Positions 22,175 through 33,724 of a stretch of 64,000 nt of DNA are shown piece after piece. Made by a program: the position numbers and the translations under genes. The stretch lies in the NCBI RefSeq assembly GCF_949987515.2, contig NC_082685.1:27854168-27918167 (forward strand), given 5' to 3'. The notes under the pieces are model-generated. The model made no database searches. It worked only from the letters and a program-made list of their open reading frames with translations, and was not told where the DNA came from. How positions within the stretch are numbered: position 1 is the first letter of the stretch; each line of letters starts with the position of its first letter. The stretch comes from Delphinus delphis. Taxonomy: Eukaryota > Chordata > Mammalia > Artiodactyla > Delphinidae.

Positions 22175-23314
22175 GGGTGGGGGAGCAGAGTCAGGATGGC
22201 AGTGTGGGAAGATGCGGAGTTCACGTCTCCCCACAACTAGGACGCCTGCCCAATGCTGGTGGGGGACCTCGACACCCGAGAAGTGGGAGGAACCCCCAAG
22301 CAACCGGGTAGGACGTTGGGGGATTGAGGGGTGGGGAGAAGTGGAGGCCGGACAGAACCAGCGCAACTGAGGGGAGACTGGGAGCGGGGAGGGGTTCCCA
22401 TGCCTGGAGGGACCCTTGGGGGCTTGGATCAAGGGAGATCATGCCTACCGTTTCCCTCACCCAGTCAGCCGGGGAAGCCTGCCTGGCTCTCCTGCCGGGT
22501 CCTACGCCCTCAGAGGCCCCCTCCAGCCTGCATAGGTCCTGGGGGTGTAGGAGGGAGACCAGGGGAAAATAGGAGAGGCAGGCAGGAGGGGCTCTCCAGG
22601 ACCAGAGGAGCAGGGGAGGAGCAGAGGGCATTTTCCCCGCCCACTCGGGCCCACAAAGCCTGCTGGGCTCCCAGGCCTGGTCCCCTGCCCTCTGAGACCA
22701 GAGGCATGCCTGGGCCCCTTCTGTTGAGTTGAGCCTAAGCCCCACCCCTCAACTCCCCAGGGCCTTTTCCAGCCCTGTGGGTCCTAAGCATAGGCCCTGC
22801 CCACTGCCTAACCCCCACCCCTGCTTAAGCCCCACCCCCCATAGCCAAGGCCTTTTCTGCCTTTTTTTTTTTTTTTTTTTACTACTGTGGTTCTGTTTTA
22901 CCTTCCAGCTGTTGTTTCATCTATATTGTTATTTTTATATTCTTTCTAACGTACCTGTTAGTTTCCTAGTCTAATTTTATTTTTTACTCTTTGTTATTGT
23001 TCTGCTCCTTTTTTTCTTTTTTTTTCTTTTATGCCACCCCATGTGGCTTGCAGGATCTTGGTTCAAGAGCCAGGGGTCAGGCCAAAGCTCCTATAGTAGG
23101 AGCTCCGAGTCCAAACCACTGTATTAATAGAGAACCTCAGACCCCAGGGAATATTCAGTGGAGTGAGGTCTCCCGGAGGCCCTCATCTCAGCACCAAGAC
23201 CAAGCTCTGCCCAAAAGCCTACAAAGTCCAGTGTTGGAAGCCTCTGGCCAAACAACCAGTAAGACAAAAACAATCCCACCCATCAAAAAAAAAAAAAAAA
23301 AAAAGCCAAAAAAT
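22175..23314 (+). promoter_or_regulatory. L1 copy B 5'UTR
   Basis: GC-rich leader of about 1.1 kb, with an internal oligo-T run at 22,861-22,880 and a poly(A) run at about 23,285-23,304 just before the ORF1 ATG. In intact L1s this region is the internal RNA polymerase II promoter. The long frames here (for example 22745-22221 minus, 174 codons) reflect GC richness and are not genes. It shows no obvious similarity to the leader of copies A and C. Confidence 0.75.
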
Positions 23315-24128
23315 ATGTCACAGATGAAGAAGCAAGGTAAAAACCTACAAGACCAAGTAAATGAAGAGTAAAGAGGCAATCTACCTGAAAAAGAATTCAG
23401 AGTAATGATAGTAAAGATGATCCAGAATCTCGGAAATAGAATGGAGGCACAGACTGAGGAAATACAAGAAATGTTTAACAAAGTTCTAGAAGAGCTAAAG
23501 AACAAACAAACAGAGATGAACAACACAATAACTGAAATGAAAAATACACTAGAAGGAATCAATAACAGAATAACTGAGGCAGAAAAACTGATAAGTGACC
23601 TGGAAGACAGAATGGTGGAAATAACTGCCAACAAGCAGAATAAAGAAAAAAGAATGAAAAGAATTGAGGACAATCTCAGAGACCTCTGGGACAACACTAA
23701 ATGCACCAACATTTGAATTATAGGGGTACCAGAAGACAGAGAGAAAAAGAGTCTGAGAAAATATTTGAAGAGATTATAGTTGAAAACTTCCTTAACATGG
23801 GAAAGGAAATAGTCACCCAAGTCCAGGAAGCACAGAGAGTCCCATAGGAGATAAACCCTAGGAGAAACACACCAAGACACATATTAATCAAACTAACAAA
23901 AATTAAATTCAAAGAAAAAATATTGAAAGCAGCAAGGGAAAAGCAAAAATTAACATACATAGGAATCCCCATAAGGTTATCAGCTGAGTTTTCAGCAGAA
24001 ACTCTGCAGGCCAGCAAGGATCTCATTCAGATTCGATGGAGAAATCAAAAGCTTTTCAGACAAGCAAACGCTAAGAGAATTCAGCGCCACAAAAACAGCT
24101 TTACAACGAATGCTAAAGGAACTCTAGG
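23315..24128 (+). pseudogene. L1 copy B ORF1, broken
   Basis: ORF1p remnant. It starts at ATG 23315 ('MSQMKKQGKNLQDQVNEE'), and an in-frame stop follows at 23,369-23,371. The coiled-coil portion is open from 23,405 to 23,716 ('NRMEAQTEEIQEMFNKVLEE' onward to 'LRDLWDNTKCTNI'), then another stop, then the RRM with a frameshift. The C-terminal domain is partly open at 23,923-24,128. The segment corresponding to the motif before 'KTFTDKQKLREF' is shortened ('DLIQIRWRNQKLFRQANAK'). It cannot make ORF1p. Confidence 0.85.
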
Positions 24129-24185
24129 CGGGAAACACAAGAGTAGAGAAAGACCCACAAAAACAAACCCAAAACAATTAAGAAA

Positions 24186-26013
24186 ATGGTAATAGGAACA
24201 TACATATCGATAATAAACTTGAATGTAAATGGATTAAATGCCCCAACCAAAAGACACAGACTGGCTGAATGGATACAAAAACAAGACCCATATATATGCT
24301 GTCTAAAAGAGACCCACTTCAGACCTAGGGACACATACAGACTGAAAGTGAAGGGATGGAAAAAGATATTCCATGCAAGTGGAAATTTAAAAAGCTGGAA
24401 ATCTCTGGTATTCCTATACACTAACAATGAAAAATCAGAAAGAGAAATTAAGGAAACAATCCCATTTACCACTGCAACAAAAAGAATAAAATACCTAGGA
24501 ATGAACCTACCTAAGGAGGGGAAAAACTTGTAGTCAGAAAACTGTAAAACACTGATGAAAGAAATCAAAGATGACATAAACAGATGGAGAAATAGACCAT
24601 GTTCTTGGATTGGAATAATCAGTATTGTGAAAATGACTGTACCGCCCAAAGCAATCTACAGATTCAGTGCAATCCCTATCAAACTACCAATGGCATTCTT
24701 CACAGAATTAGAACAAATAATTTCACAATTTATATGGAAACACAAAAGACCCCGAATAGCCAAAGCAATCTTGAGAAAGAAAAATGGAGCTGGAGGAATC
24801 AGGCTCCTGGAATTCAAACTATACTACAGAGCTACAGTAATCAAGACAGTATGGTACTGGCACAGAAACAGAAATATAGATCAGTGGTACAGGATAGAAA
24901 GCCCAGAGATAAACCCATGCACATAGGGTCATCTAATTTACAACAAAGGAGGCAAGGATATACAGTGGAGAAAAGACAGCCTCTTCATTAAGTGGTGCTG
25001 GGAAAACTGGACAGCTACATGTAAAACAATGAAATTAGGACACTCCCTAACACCATACAAAAAAATAAACTCCACATGGATTAAAGACCTAAATGTAAGA
25101 CTAGACACTATAAAACTCTTAGGGGAAAACATAGGAAAAACACTCTGTGACATAAACCACAGCAAGATCTTTTTTGACCCACCTCCTAGAGTAATGAAAA
25201 TAAAAACAAAAGTAAACAAATGGGACCTAATTAAACTTAAAAGCTTTTGCAAAGCAAAGGAAACCATGTATAAGATGAAAAGACAACTCTCAGAATGGGA
25301 GAAAATATTTGCAAATGAAACAACGGACAAAGGATTAATCTCCAAAATATACAGACAGCTCATGGAGCTCAATATAAAAAAAAAAAAAACAACCCAATTA
25401 AAAACAGGTGGAAGACCTAAATAAACATTTCACTGAAGAGGACATACAGTTGGCCAAGAGGCACATGAAACGATGCTCAACATCACTAATTATTAGAGAA
25501 ATGCAAATCAAAACTACAATGAGGTATCACCTCACACCAGTTAGAATGGCCATCGTCAAAAAATCTATAAACAATAAATGCTGGAGAGAGTGTGGAGAAA
25601 AGGAAATCCTCTTGCATTGTTGGTGGGAATGTATATTGGTACAGCCACTATGGAGAAGAGTATGGAGATTCCTTAAAAAACTAAAAAGAGAACTTCCATA
25701 TGACCCAGCAATCCCACTATTGGGCATATACCCTGAGAAAACCGTAATTCAAAAAGAAGCATGTACCACAATGTTCATTGCAGCCCTAGTTACAATAGCT
25801 AGAACATGGAAGCAACCTAAACGTCCACTGACAGATGAATGGATAAAGAAGATGTGGCACATATATACAATGGAATGTTACTCAGCCACAAAGAGAAACG
25901 AAATTGAGTTATTTGTAGTGAGGTGGATGGACCTAGAGTCTGTCATACAGAGTGAAGTAAGTCAGAAAGAGAAAAACAAATACCGTACGCTAACACACAT
26001 ATATGGAATCTAA
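24186..26013 (+). pseudogene. L1 copy B ORF2 with ~2-kb in-frame deletion
   Basis: Begins at ATG 24186 with a normal endonuclease start ('LNVNGLNAPTKRHRLAEWIQ', 'CLKETHFRP', so the usual QETH is KETH). After 'KIFHASGNLK' (about 24,390) the frame jumps straight into late RT sequence ('[20 protein letters not shown]'). This removes most of the endonuclease and RT motifs A-C. Compared with copy C, roughly positions 47,165-49,144 are missing. The joined frame stays open to 24,533. Later C-terminal pieces, including the Cys-rich end ('[17 protein letters not shown]'), continue with frameshifts to a stop at 26013. Confidence 0.88.
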
Positions 26014-26372
26014 AGAAAATGGTACTGATGAACCTAGTGCCAGGGCAGGAATAAATACGAAAACATAGAGAATGGACTTGAGGACAAGGGGGTGGGGAGG
26101 GGATGCTGAAGCAAAGTGAGAGTAACATTGACATATATACACTACCGAATGTAGAATAGATAGCTAGTGGGAAGCAGCAGCATAGCACAGGGAGATCAGC
26201 TCGGTGCTTTGCGACGACCTAGAGGGGTGGGATAGGGAGGGTGGGAGGGAAGCTCAAGAGGGAGGGGATATGGGGATATATGTATGCATATGACTGATTC
26301 AGTTTGTTGCACCACAGAAACTAACACAGCATTGTGAAGCAGTTATACGCCAATAAAGATGTATAAAAAATA

Positions 26373-26612
26373 AAATAATTAGAAATGAACTGGAAAGATG
26401 CACATTAAATATCATGACTTTGACTATGGAAAGTAGCAAAAGACACAATTTGAATTATACCTATAATTTTTTTTAATTAAAAAAAACAGAAGAAAATATA
26501 GGAAAAAGTTAACAATAGTGAATTCTGGGAAGGGGACACCTAAATGTTTGTTTCATTATTCTTGGTTCTTTTCTGTATTTGTTAAATTTCTCATATCATC
26601 ACCATCATTATC
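26373..26612 (+). mobile_element. L1M 3' end, right half
   Basis: Continuation of the L1M 3'UTR interrupted by copy B: 'actggaaagatgcacattaa', 'gttaacaatagtgaattctg', 'ggttcttttctgtatttgtt'. It ends in a CAT-rich stretch. Confidence 0.65.
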
Positions 26613-27672
26613 ATCAAAAACAAAAGTTGTAGATATGAGAAGTGGCAGTGTCAGGGGTGATGGACTGGGGGAAGGGCCACCCAAGTGAAAACCCTCAGCT
26701 CTTCAAGGTGGTCGTGAATCAGCAGATTAGTTCAGACTGTCTCCTTGCTACCCTTTGCTAAGTCAGTTTTCCTCAGCTAGGACAAGCTCTACCTTGTTGT
26801 TGGCTTTGTGACATTTCCAAGTGTTTGGTCAGCTGGTATTTCCGGGAAAGGCTGAAACTTCAAGGCTGTCCTGTCAGTTTCGGCTAGAATGGCTCCAATG
26901 AAAGCTGAATCTCCAGAGAGGCCCTTCACTTGAGATTCTAGAAAATGTCTTGTGGAACAGTTACTTACTTAATTCCAGAGCAAGTGCTGATGATTTGGAC
27001 ACTGATTAGTTCTGGTCCAGTAAATAAACAGTTTTGGATTGTTTCTTTCTGATAAGTGGAGCAAGAAACTGCAAGGAAGAGAGGACTTATAAAGGACTAG
27101 ATTTTTGATCTACAAATGAACATGCTTAAAGTCAGGTCAGGCATGTAGGGCATAATAGCCAGAGAACAGAATAATCCCAGGCGGAGCTGAGTGTGAAGCA
27201 CAGAGGCTGAAATGAGGTCAACAGCTCATGCTGTCCTGTTACCTAACACAGTGGTGAATACTGTGGTATACCACCAGAGTCTGCCTTTAGGACCAAGCCA
27301 AGGAGTGTTGGCTCCTGACAGCTCACAGCTGCAGCCCTCCCCAGGAATTGCCAAAAACAGTTCCCTTGCTCAAAGTTATTACCCTTCCCCAGGTCCAGTA
27401 CACATTCAAACAATGGTCTAAGTGAATGTACAAAGACCTGGCCCCTTTGCTTCAACTGGGATAATTTAAGCCATCCCAGTTCCAGAGCTCTCCATGAAAT
27501 TGACTGAAGATTCTCTTACAGGTACAGCACAGTTCAAACTCTTACTTCTTCCTCTGCGCAATCCTCATCCTTCGCCTCTTGCTCCTCATACCCCAGAGGT
27601 GTTAATCCCAAGAGTAGTAACTTCCTGAGTACAAATCTCAGGGTCTCAAAACAAAAGCAAAACAACAACAAT
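26613..27672. other. No gene or clear repeat seen
   Basis: About 1.06 kb of unique-looking sequence. Short frames only (up to 70 codons). Nothing supported. Confidence 0.45.
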
Positions 27673-27686
27673 AAAAACCTCAGCAT

Positions 27687-27877
27687 GGGGCTTCCGTGGT
27701 GGCGCAGTGGTTGAGAGTCCGCCTGCCGATGCAGGGGACACGGGTTCGTGCCCCGGTTCAGGAGGATCCCACATGCCGTGGAGCGGCTGGGCCCGTGAGC
27801 CATGGCCTCTGAGCCTGCGCATCCAGAGCCTGTGCTCCGCAACGGGAGAGGCCACGACAGTGAGAGGCCTGAGTACC

Positions 27878-27903
<26 letters not shown>
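27687..27903 (+). mobile_element. CHR-type SINE with exact 14-bp TSD
   Basis: Forward SINE ('gggcttccgtggtggcgcag' head) with an uninterrupted A-tail of about 28 nt. The exact duplication 'aaaaacctcagcat' lies at 27673-27686 and 27904-27917. The long pure tail and perfect TSD suggest a relatively young insertion. Confidence 0.96.
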
Positions 27904-27911
<8 letters not shown>

Positions 27912-27917
27912 CAGCAT

Positions 27918-28501
27918 CTCATGGTTTATTTTCCAGGGAACCTTATCTATAACCTACCGACCTTGAAATCTACCTTTTTTCTTATGCTTTACTTGTCTTC
28001 ATTTGGGTAGTTTAATAAATTAGTCTTGTAAATTGACCTTTCTGATTCCTGTCATCCCTAGTAGTTAATCAACTACTGTGCTTGCAAGAAGAGTCAGATA
28101 TAAATCCTGATGTGGAGGAACTTACTGTCCAGGTTGAAAACTAAGATCTCAATTAAAAAGTTAGCTAACCTCCCTCCAGTTGAAATAACAATATAAAATT
28201 CTAGCTGAAGGAATACTGCAGATTTACTTGCTTGGTGAATGGAACACATGTGTTCTGTGAGCACAAGAGAGAAAATGTGGTGGTTAAGGAAGTTAGTGAA
28301 GACACTGGAAAGTTAGCAAAAAATTTAACAGAATTAGAAAATTGACAAAGAACCAGAAAGTTCACAGATAAATTATACACAAATACAATAATTATTAGAT
28401 GGTTAAGGAGAGAATGGAGGTAAATTTATATTGGAGTTTAGATTGATAGAAGCATGAAAGAAAGGCCTAGCTGGAAGAATTATGAGAAAAAGAAGGGGAA
28501 A
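27918..28501. other. No gene or clear repeat seen
   Basis: Unique-looking, AT-rich. No supported gene. Confidence 0.45.
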
Positions 28502-28715
28502 AGTATACAGTTGACCCTTGAACAACTCTGGGCTTAGAGGCAGTGGCCCTCTCTGTGCAGTCAGAAATCTGCATATAACTTATAGTTGGCCTTCTGTATA
28601 TGCAGTTCCTCTGTACCCACAGTTCTGCATTCTTGGATTCAACCAACCCTGGATTGTGTAGTACTGTTGAAAAAATCCAAATATTGAGTGGACCCACACA
28701 GTTCAGACTATACTG
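28502..28715 (+). mobile_element. Tigger/MER2-type MITE
   Basis: The left end 'acagttgacccttgaacaac' and right-side 'gagtggacccacacagttca' plus the middle 'tggattcaaccaaccctgga' match the layout of a non-autonomous pogo/Tigger element. No transposase. The strand is nominal. Confidence 0.65.
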
Positions 28716-29489
28716 GGAGATGACTAGGCTGGAAGACACAACCAAACGCAATTTAGAGTCAGATTGTGAAGAGCGTTGAGTATCGGGCTAAGAAGCTTGG
28801 TTTTACCCTGAAAACAATGGGTTGGAGTTGAGGTTGAGGTGGACACTGAGGCTCAGGAAAAGGGTAGAGACAAGAAGGCGGTAGTGTTGAAAGCAAGTTG
28901 AGCTCGTGTAGATTGTGTAAGATCTGCTAGAAAGGAAAAACTCAGAGGCAGCCTGAGGCTTGTGCAGAGTTCTACCTTTAAGCTATAAGGCAGAGAATAA
29001 GGATGATGGCAATCCCACTTCCTGGACTGATCACTGAAAAATAATACAGATGTTCAGTGCAGCTTTTGTCACAGTAGTTCCCACCTCTCTGATTTTGATG
29101 CTGTTCCCTTAGTAACCTCCTCCATCTGCTCGTCCACATCCTGCTGTTCAGCATGGCCCAGGGTAAGTCATGCCTCCTCAGTGAAATCTTGTCTGGCCCC
29201 TTCAGTCCACAGTGACCTCTCATTTCTTTGAACTACTACCATCTTTCACACCAAACTATTTCATTATTTGTCCTAAGTTTAGCCTAAGTTAGCACTATCA
29301 TACAAGTTACTGTTGAAGCTTATAATAATTATATCTACACAAGTGCTAGGAACCAACTGTGTACCACTGTGTTATCTGATTTCCTGATTCTTAAGTAGTT
29401 GGTGGATTTCTCTTCTTCGCCATCATCCCTACAATGTTATTTTCATCTACCTTTTCCTCTTCTGACTAAAGACCAGTGTTTAGCACTAT
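28716..29489. other. No gene or clear repeat seen
   Basis: Unique-looking. An 81-codon minus frame (29223-28978) has no recognisable domain. Confidence 0.45.
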
Positions 29490-29725
29490 AATAGTGATAA
29501 TTAAAATTCATTACTATATGCCAAACGCTATTCTAAGTGTTTTGCATTTATAACTCTCTAACCCTCACAGCAAACCTGAGAGGTAAGTCTTGTCAATATC
29601 CCCATTTTACAGATAGGGAAATTGAGGCACAAGAGGTTAAATAACTTGCTCAGATTTGCACAGCTACTGAGCAGGAGAGTCACAGAGTTCTAAACTAGGC
29701 AACCTGACTCTACCACCCACCCACT
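29490..29725 (-). repeat. MIR SINE, well preserved
   Basis: Reverse MIR with nearly all landmarks: 'gctattctaagtgttttgca', 'taaccctcacagcaaacctg', 'atccccattttacagatagg', 'gaaattgaggcacaagaggt', 'aataacttgctcagatttgc', 'aggcaacctgactctaccac'. Confidence 0.85.
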
Positions 29726-30001
29726 TAATCCGTACCATATTCAGTAAGGAACCCAAAGAAGGGGTTGGTCAATGTATGAGTGAATGAAGAGTGGATTGGG
29801 CAAATGATATGCTCAGGTCTCGTAATACAGTCAGAGATTAGGTCCTTAGGGAAGGTATTCTCTGAATATTTCCAAGGGAAGAAACTTTGCTACTGATCTC
29901 AGGTATTCCCACAGTGAATTTAATGTGTGTATAGGATGTTACTGACCTCTGAGGTTCTGCCCAATTCTTAAACATTAAGAGACTGTAAAACCCTCTTTCA
30001 C

Positions 30002-30305
30002 GGGCTTCCCTGGTGGCACAGTGGTTAAGAATCCGCCTGCCAATGCAGGGGACACGGGTTCGAGCCCTGGTCTGGGAAGATCCCACATGCCGCAGAGCAA
30101 CTAAGCCCGTGCACCACAACTACTGAGCCTGCGCTCTAGAGCCCGCAAGCCACAACTACTGAGCCCACGTGCCACAACTACTGAAGCCCGCGTGCCTAGA
30201 GCCCATGCTCCACAATAAGAGAAGCCATCACAATGAGAAGCCCGCGCACTGCAACGACCAATGCAGCCAAAAGTAAATAAATAAATAAATTAATTAATTA
30301 ATTTA
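30002..30305 (+). mobile_element. Long CHR-type SINE with exact 15-bp TSD
   Basis: Same tRNA-derived head as the other CHR copies ('gggcttccctggtggcacag') but a longer body of repeated 'ccacaactactgagcc'-type units and a (TAAA)n/ATTA tail, so a different subfamily. The exact duplication 'aaaaccctctttcac' is at 29987-30001 and 30306-30320. Confidence 0.96.
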
Positions 30306-30320
30306 AAAACCCTCTTTCAC

Positions 30321-30821
30321 AGTGTATTAAGACTTTAGGAATTTCTACAAAGCATGTTTGATTTACTTAGAGGAATATTTAAAATAAAGGTGCTAAACAA
30401 GTCACAAACCCTTTTAAGTATAGTTCATCTTAATCTGTAGCTTCAAATGCTCATAAACCTCTCCAGATATCAGGTAGACCTGCAGAGTTTGGGATTCCTC
30501 TGGGGTTCAGTTAACTGAAAAAGACTGAAGAAAATGCACAGCCTGGGGTGTTTATCATCAACACTCATCATTGTTTCCCACTTTCCTCTTCCTTATCAGA
30601 AGTCAAAGGCGGCAGGAAAGATATGTGGCTATCGGGGTTATCACTTGTTGCCAAGTGAAAAAGCACAGCTGAGTTAGGTTTAGCATGATGGCCCCTCTGT
30701 TGAAATTCAGGATCTCTTATCTTTGCTTCCACTTCTCCTGTCTAGACACTTGACAATGATTTGCAGGAAATTGAGGCACTTACCCTAGTGAGAAGTCAGG
30801 GCTAAAACATTTCTAAATATA

Positions 30822-30822
<1 letters not shown>
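30321..30822. other. No gene or clear repeat seen
   Basis: Unique-looking sequence between the SINE and the microsatellite. Confidence 0.45.

Positions 30823-30892
<70 letters not shown>
30823..30892. repeat. (TG)35 perfect microsatellite
   Basis: 70 bp of uninterrupted TG dinucleotides. Expected to be highly polymorphic, and able to adopt Z-DNA. Confidence 0.99.
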
Positions 30893-30893
<1 letters not shown>

Positions 30894-31905
30894 TGAAAGT
30901 TAATGTTAATTCAAAAGGAAAACATCAGTGTTTTTTTCTGTCTCTGGGAATGGGATTAGCTGACCATTACTTAGGCAGAGCTATGTGACTTTACACATTT
31001 TAGTTTTCTGGGCTGGTAAGCTTGTCCTATTATGTAGGGCACAAAACACCAGCCTTTCTTCTCTGACACAAGGAAATAGGAGAATCTAAGATTCTTTTAT
31101 TCAACATTTTCTTTTATTTGCTTTCTTTTTATTTTCTTTTTCTTATAAACATAGGATAATAATTTTATTCTCTCAACAGCTAGTATCAGAACTTTTTATG
31201 ATGAAACATTGGCTGTTGTTGAGAAAATGCACTGATAAATTTACTTCAGAGTCTCAGGGCCTTGGTATTATCATCTAGCATCCAGGTTCTTTGAGGAGGA
31301 GAGAAAGGTTTTGCTGCTAAATATGGGAGAGGGAATTTGGGATTTGGCTTTCCTGGGGGCATCCAGAGTGGGTGAACCTTTATCGTGAATGCTGTTAGGG
31401 AAGCAAAAGAGAGCTGACTTCCAAAGTTATCAATTCTAGTAAAAAATGTGAGGGAGAATAAAAAGGGCTAAAGACAAGTTTTAAGATATTCTCTACAGAA
31501 TAATTAAGGTAAACTACTTCCCACCTCACCCCTCATCTCTCCCATGAAATCTTCTAATTTCTTTGGGGGAAGAGGAGGTAAGTTGTATGTCCACATTGGT
31601 GACCAAAATGTTTTCATGGATTCAAGAGTCAGAGCTTAGGAGGAAAGACATTGTCTGGGTCACATTTTAGGGCTATTTAAATTATTAATTTTTGCACAAC
31701 ACTCCCAATTGGCTGAAGAGTTGATCTGATTCAGTTAAGATAGCTAACCCAGTCAAAAGGCTATTCCTCAACTACATTATCTTTCATTCAGCAATATATT
31801 TAGGAGGAAAGAATTAAGGAAGAGCCAGCCATTTGTAAGAAGCCAACCACATATGGTATGATCCTTATAAGCTGTTATCTTCTACAGATTGGTAGGTGTG
31901 TTAGT
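30893..31905. other. No gene or clear repeat seen
   Basis: About 1 kb. No supported gene or classified repeat. Confidence 0.45.
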
Positions 31906-32284
31906 TTGCTAGGGCTGCCATGACAAATACCATAGACTGAATGGCTTAAACAATAGAAATTTATTTTCTCACAGTTCTGTAGGCTAGTCCAATATCAAGG
32001 TGTCGGCAAGGGTGATTTCACTCTGAGGTTTCTCTCCTTGGCTTGTAGATGGATGCCTTCTCCCTCTTCTTCACAAGGTCTTTTCTCAATCAGTGCTTCT
32101 GTGTTCCAACCTCCTCTTCTTATAAGGAGACCAGCCCTGTTGGATTAGAGCCCACTCATATGGCCTCATTTTATCTTAATTACCTCTTTAAGGGCCTATC
32201 TCTAGATACAGTCACATTCTGAGGTACTGAGGGTTAGGGCTTGAACATATGAATTTTGAGGGCATACAGTTCAGCCAACAGTAA
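31906..32284 (-). mobile_element. MLT1-type MaLR LTR, nearly complete (reverse)
   Basis: Reverse complement of the MLT1 order: 'tgtgttagtttgctagggct', 'cagttctgtaggctagtcca', 'ctctccttggcttgtagatg', 'cttataaggagaccagccct', 'ttaattacctctttaagggc', 'acagtcacattctgaggtac', ending 'cagttcagccaaca'. Solo LTR. Confidence 0.92.
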
Positions 32285-33724
32285 GGCCCCTGCAGTTTGT
32301 GGAAATTTCTACACACATGTACACACATTTACCCACATACCCCCTATCTCTGAAGATGCACATGTTTTTAGCAGCTACACAAAAACACACATGCATCTTA
32401 GTGAAATTTGAGGGAGTTCTGCCATTGCTGGAAGCATGGTGGTAGGGATACGCAGTAAATTCTACCTAATACAGAATTATGTTGCCCACCAGGAATGTTT
32501 CGTGCTCTGCAACACTCTTTACAATCACACTGGGGCTTCTTTCCCCACGTCTGTAAACTCCAAATGGTTTTACTTTAAGTCATGATGTACTTGTGAAACT
32601 CAGACCTTGACTTTGTCTCCTGAAAGCCAATCCCTTTTAGTTTGTGAAAACTCAGATCCTGGCTTTCTTTAGCACTTCTACAATTGCTCAAGCAGAACAC
32701 TTCTTCTAGTATTTACCAAGGAACAGGAGCTCTAAGTATCTCCAGTGTGCCCACCTTTTCTGAGAAACCCATCAGCTTTGAATGTGTCTAAGGATGTTCC
32801 CTATCCAGCTGGGGATGAAGAAGTTAGCTATAGGGTCAGAGTCCAGCTTTCATTCGGGTGTCACCTCCCTTGGTGGCCATGTGCTTGAAGAAATGGGGGT
32901 GCCTCCACTCCAGAGGAGCTTTTGTGAGTCATGATTTGTATAAGATAATTGTGATAATTTCTATTCCTCTTGCCGGTGATTAGTTTGAGCATGGAACCTT
33001 GGAGAAAGTCTGCTCAGTGGCTTCTGGGAAGAAGAGTATATGGGAGACAGCACCCTTCTTTATTACTGGTTGTCATTTTGTCCACTTTGATATTTGGCAT
33101 TGTTGCAGCTATCTTATGTCCATGAAGGGTCTTTATCTATCTCAATACACTGGTATCTTATCTTATAGAAGTGTTGAGATAATCAACTGAGTTGAAATGC
33201 TTGTAAAACATTTAGAACTGTCTAGAACATGATAGGCATTCAACAAGTATTATAAATGTGAGAAGCATATTATCAGCCATGCTGAAGATAGCAGAGTCCC
33301 TACTATGATGATATTGCTGAGATGCTGAACTACTCTAACCCTAACTCTACTACCTACCACTGGGCGTCTTATTTAGTGAGATAGTCCATACACTCCTTAT
33401 TGAGGATACTTCTGGTTGGGACTTAGATTACTTGCAACAAAAATCATCCTTACTGAATACGGATCAATACACTCTTCTGAGTGAAGGCATGGCACACATC
33501 ACCAGAAGCTTCTATTGTTTCCATTGCTACTAAATGTGCTTGGGAAATTAGTCATTTGTTAAAGGGTTAACTATGCTTCATAATCAAAGGCAATACTTTT
33601 CATCTTCCAAGTTATTCATGTCAGGTACTCAGGGATTTCAAAAACAATAGACCTTGTATTCCTTGGAGGCAGTAATATTGTAACAAAAAGGGCTTAGAAT
33701 GTGTAGTTTCAAATACTTGAGCTT
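32285..33724. other. Mostly unique sequence
   Basis: No supported gene. A short MIR 3'-end-like piece lies at about 33,200-33,255 ('agaacatgataggcattcaa'). Otherwise nothing is recognised. Confidence 0.45.

Larger units (their letters stand above)
22175..26372 (+). mobile_element. L1 LINE copy B, 5'-complete, internally deleted
   Basis: Forward L1 beginning with the G-rich L1 start ('gggggagcagagtcaggatg') at about 22,178 and ending at 'ccaataaagatgtataaaaa' plus an A-rich tail near 26,372. The 5'UTR is about 1.1 kb, followed by ORF1 (23315-24128), a 57-bp spacer and ORF2 (24186-26013), then about 350 bp of 3'UTR. It is only 4.2 kb long because about 2 kb of ORF2 is missing. The flanks 'aaattattaaaaac' and 'aaataattagaaat' may be a decayed target-site duplication, with the insertion point inside an older L1M. 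Confidence 0.93.

Noticed and set aside
22221..22745. 174-codon Pro/Leu/Gly-rich open frame on the minus strand
   Set aside because: It lies wholly within the GC-rich 5'UTR of L1 copy B, antisense, with no recognisable domain. Overlapping open frames on the other strand show that this is compositional.
23188..23880. 230-codon minus-strand frame with hydrophobic runs
   Set aside because: Antisense shadow of L1 copy B ORF1 (A-rich coding strand read as T-rich gives Phe/Leu/Ser).
30823..30892. Regular spacing considered for a CRISPR or satellite array
   Set aside because: A simple TG dinucleotide with no spacers. No CRISPR-like repeat/spacer structure exists anywhere in the window.
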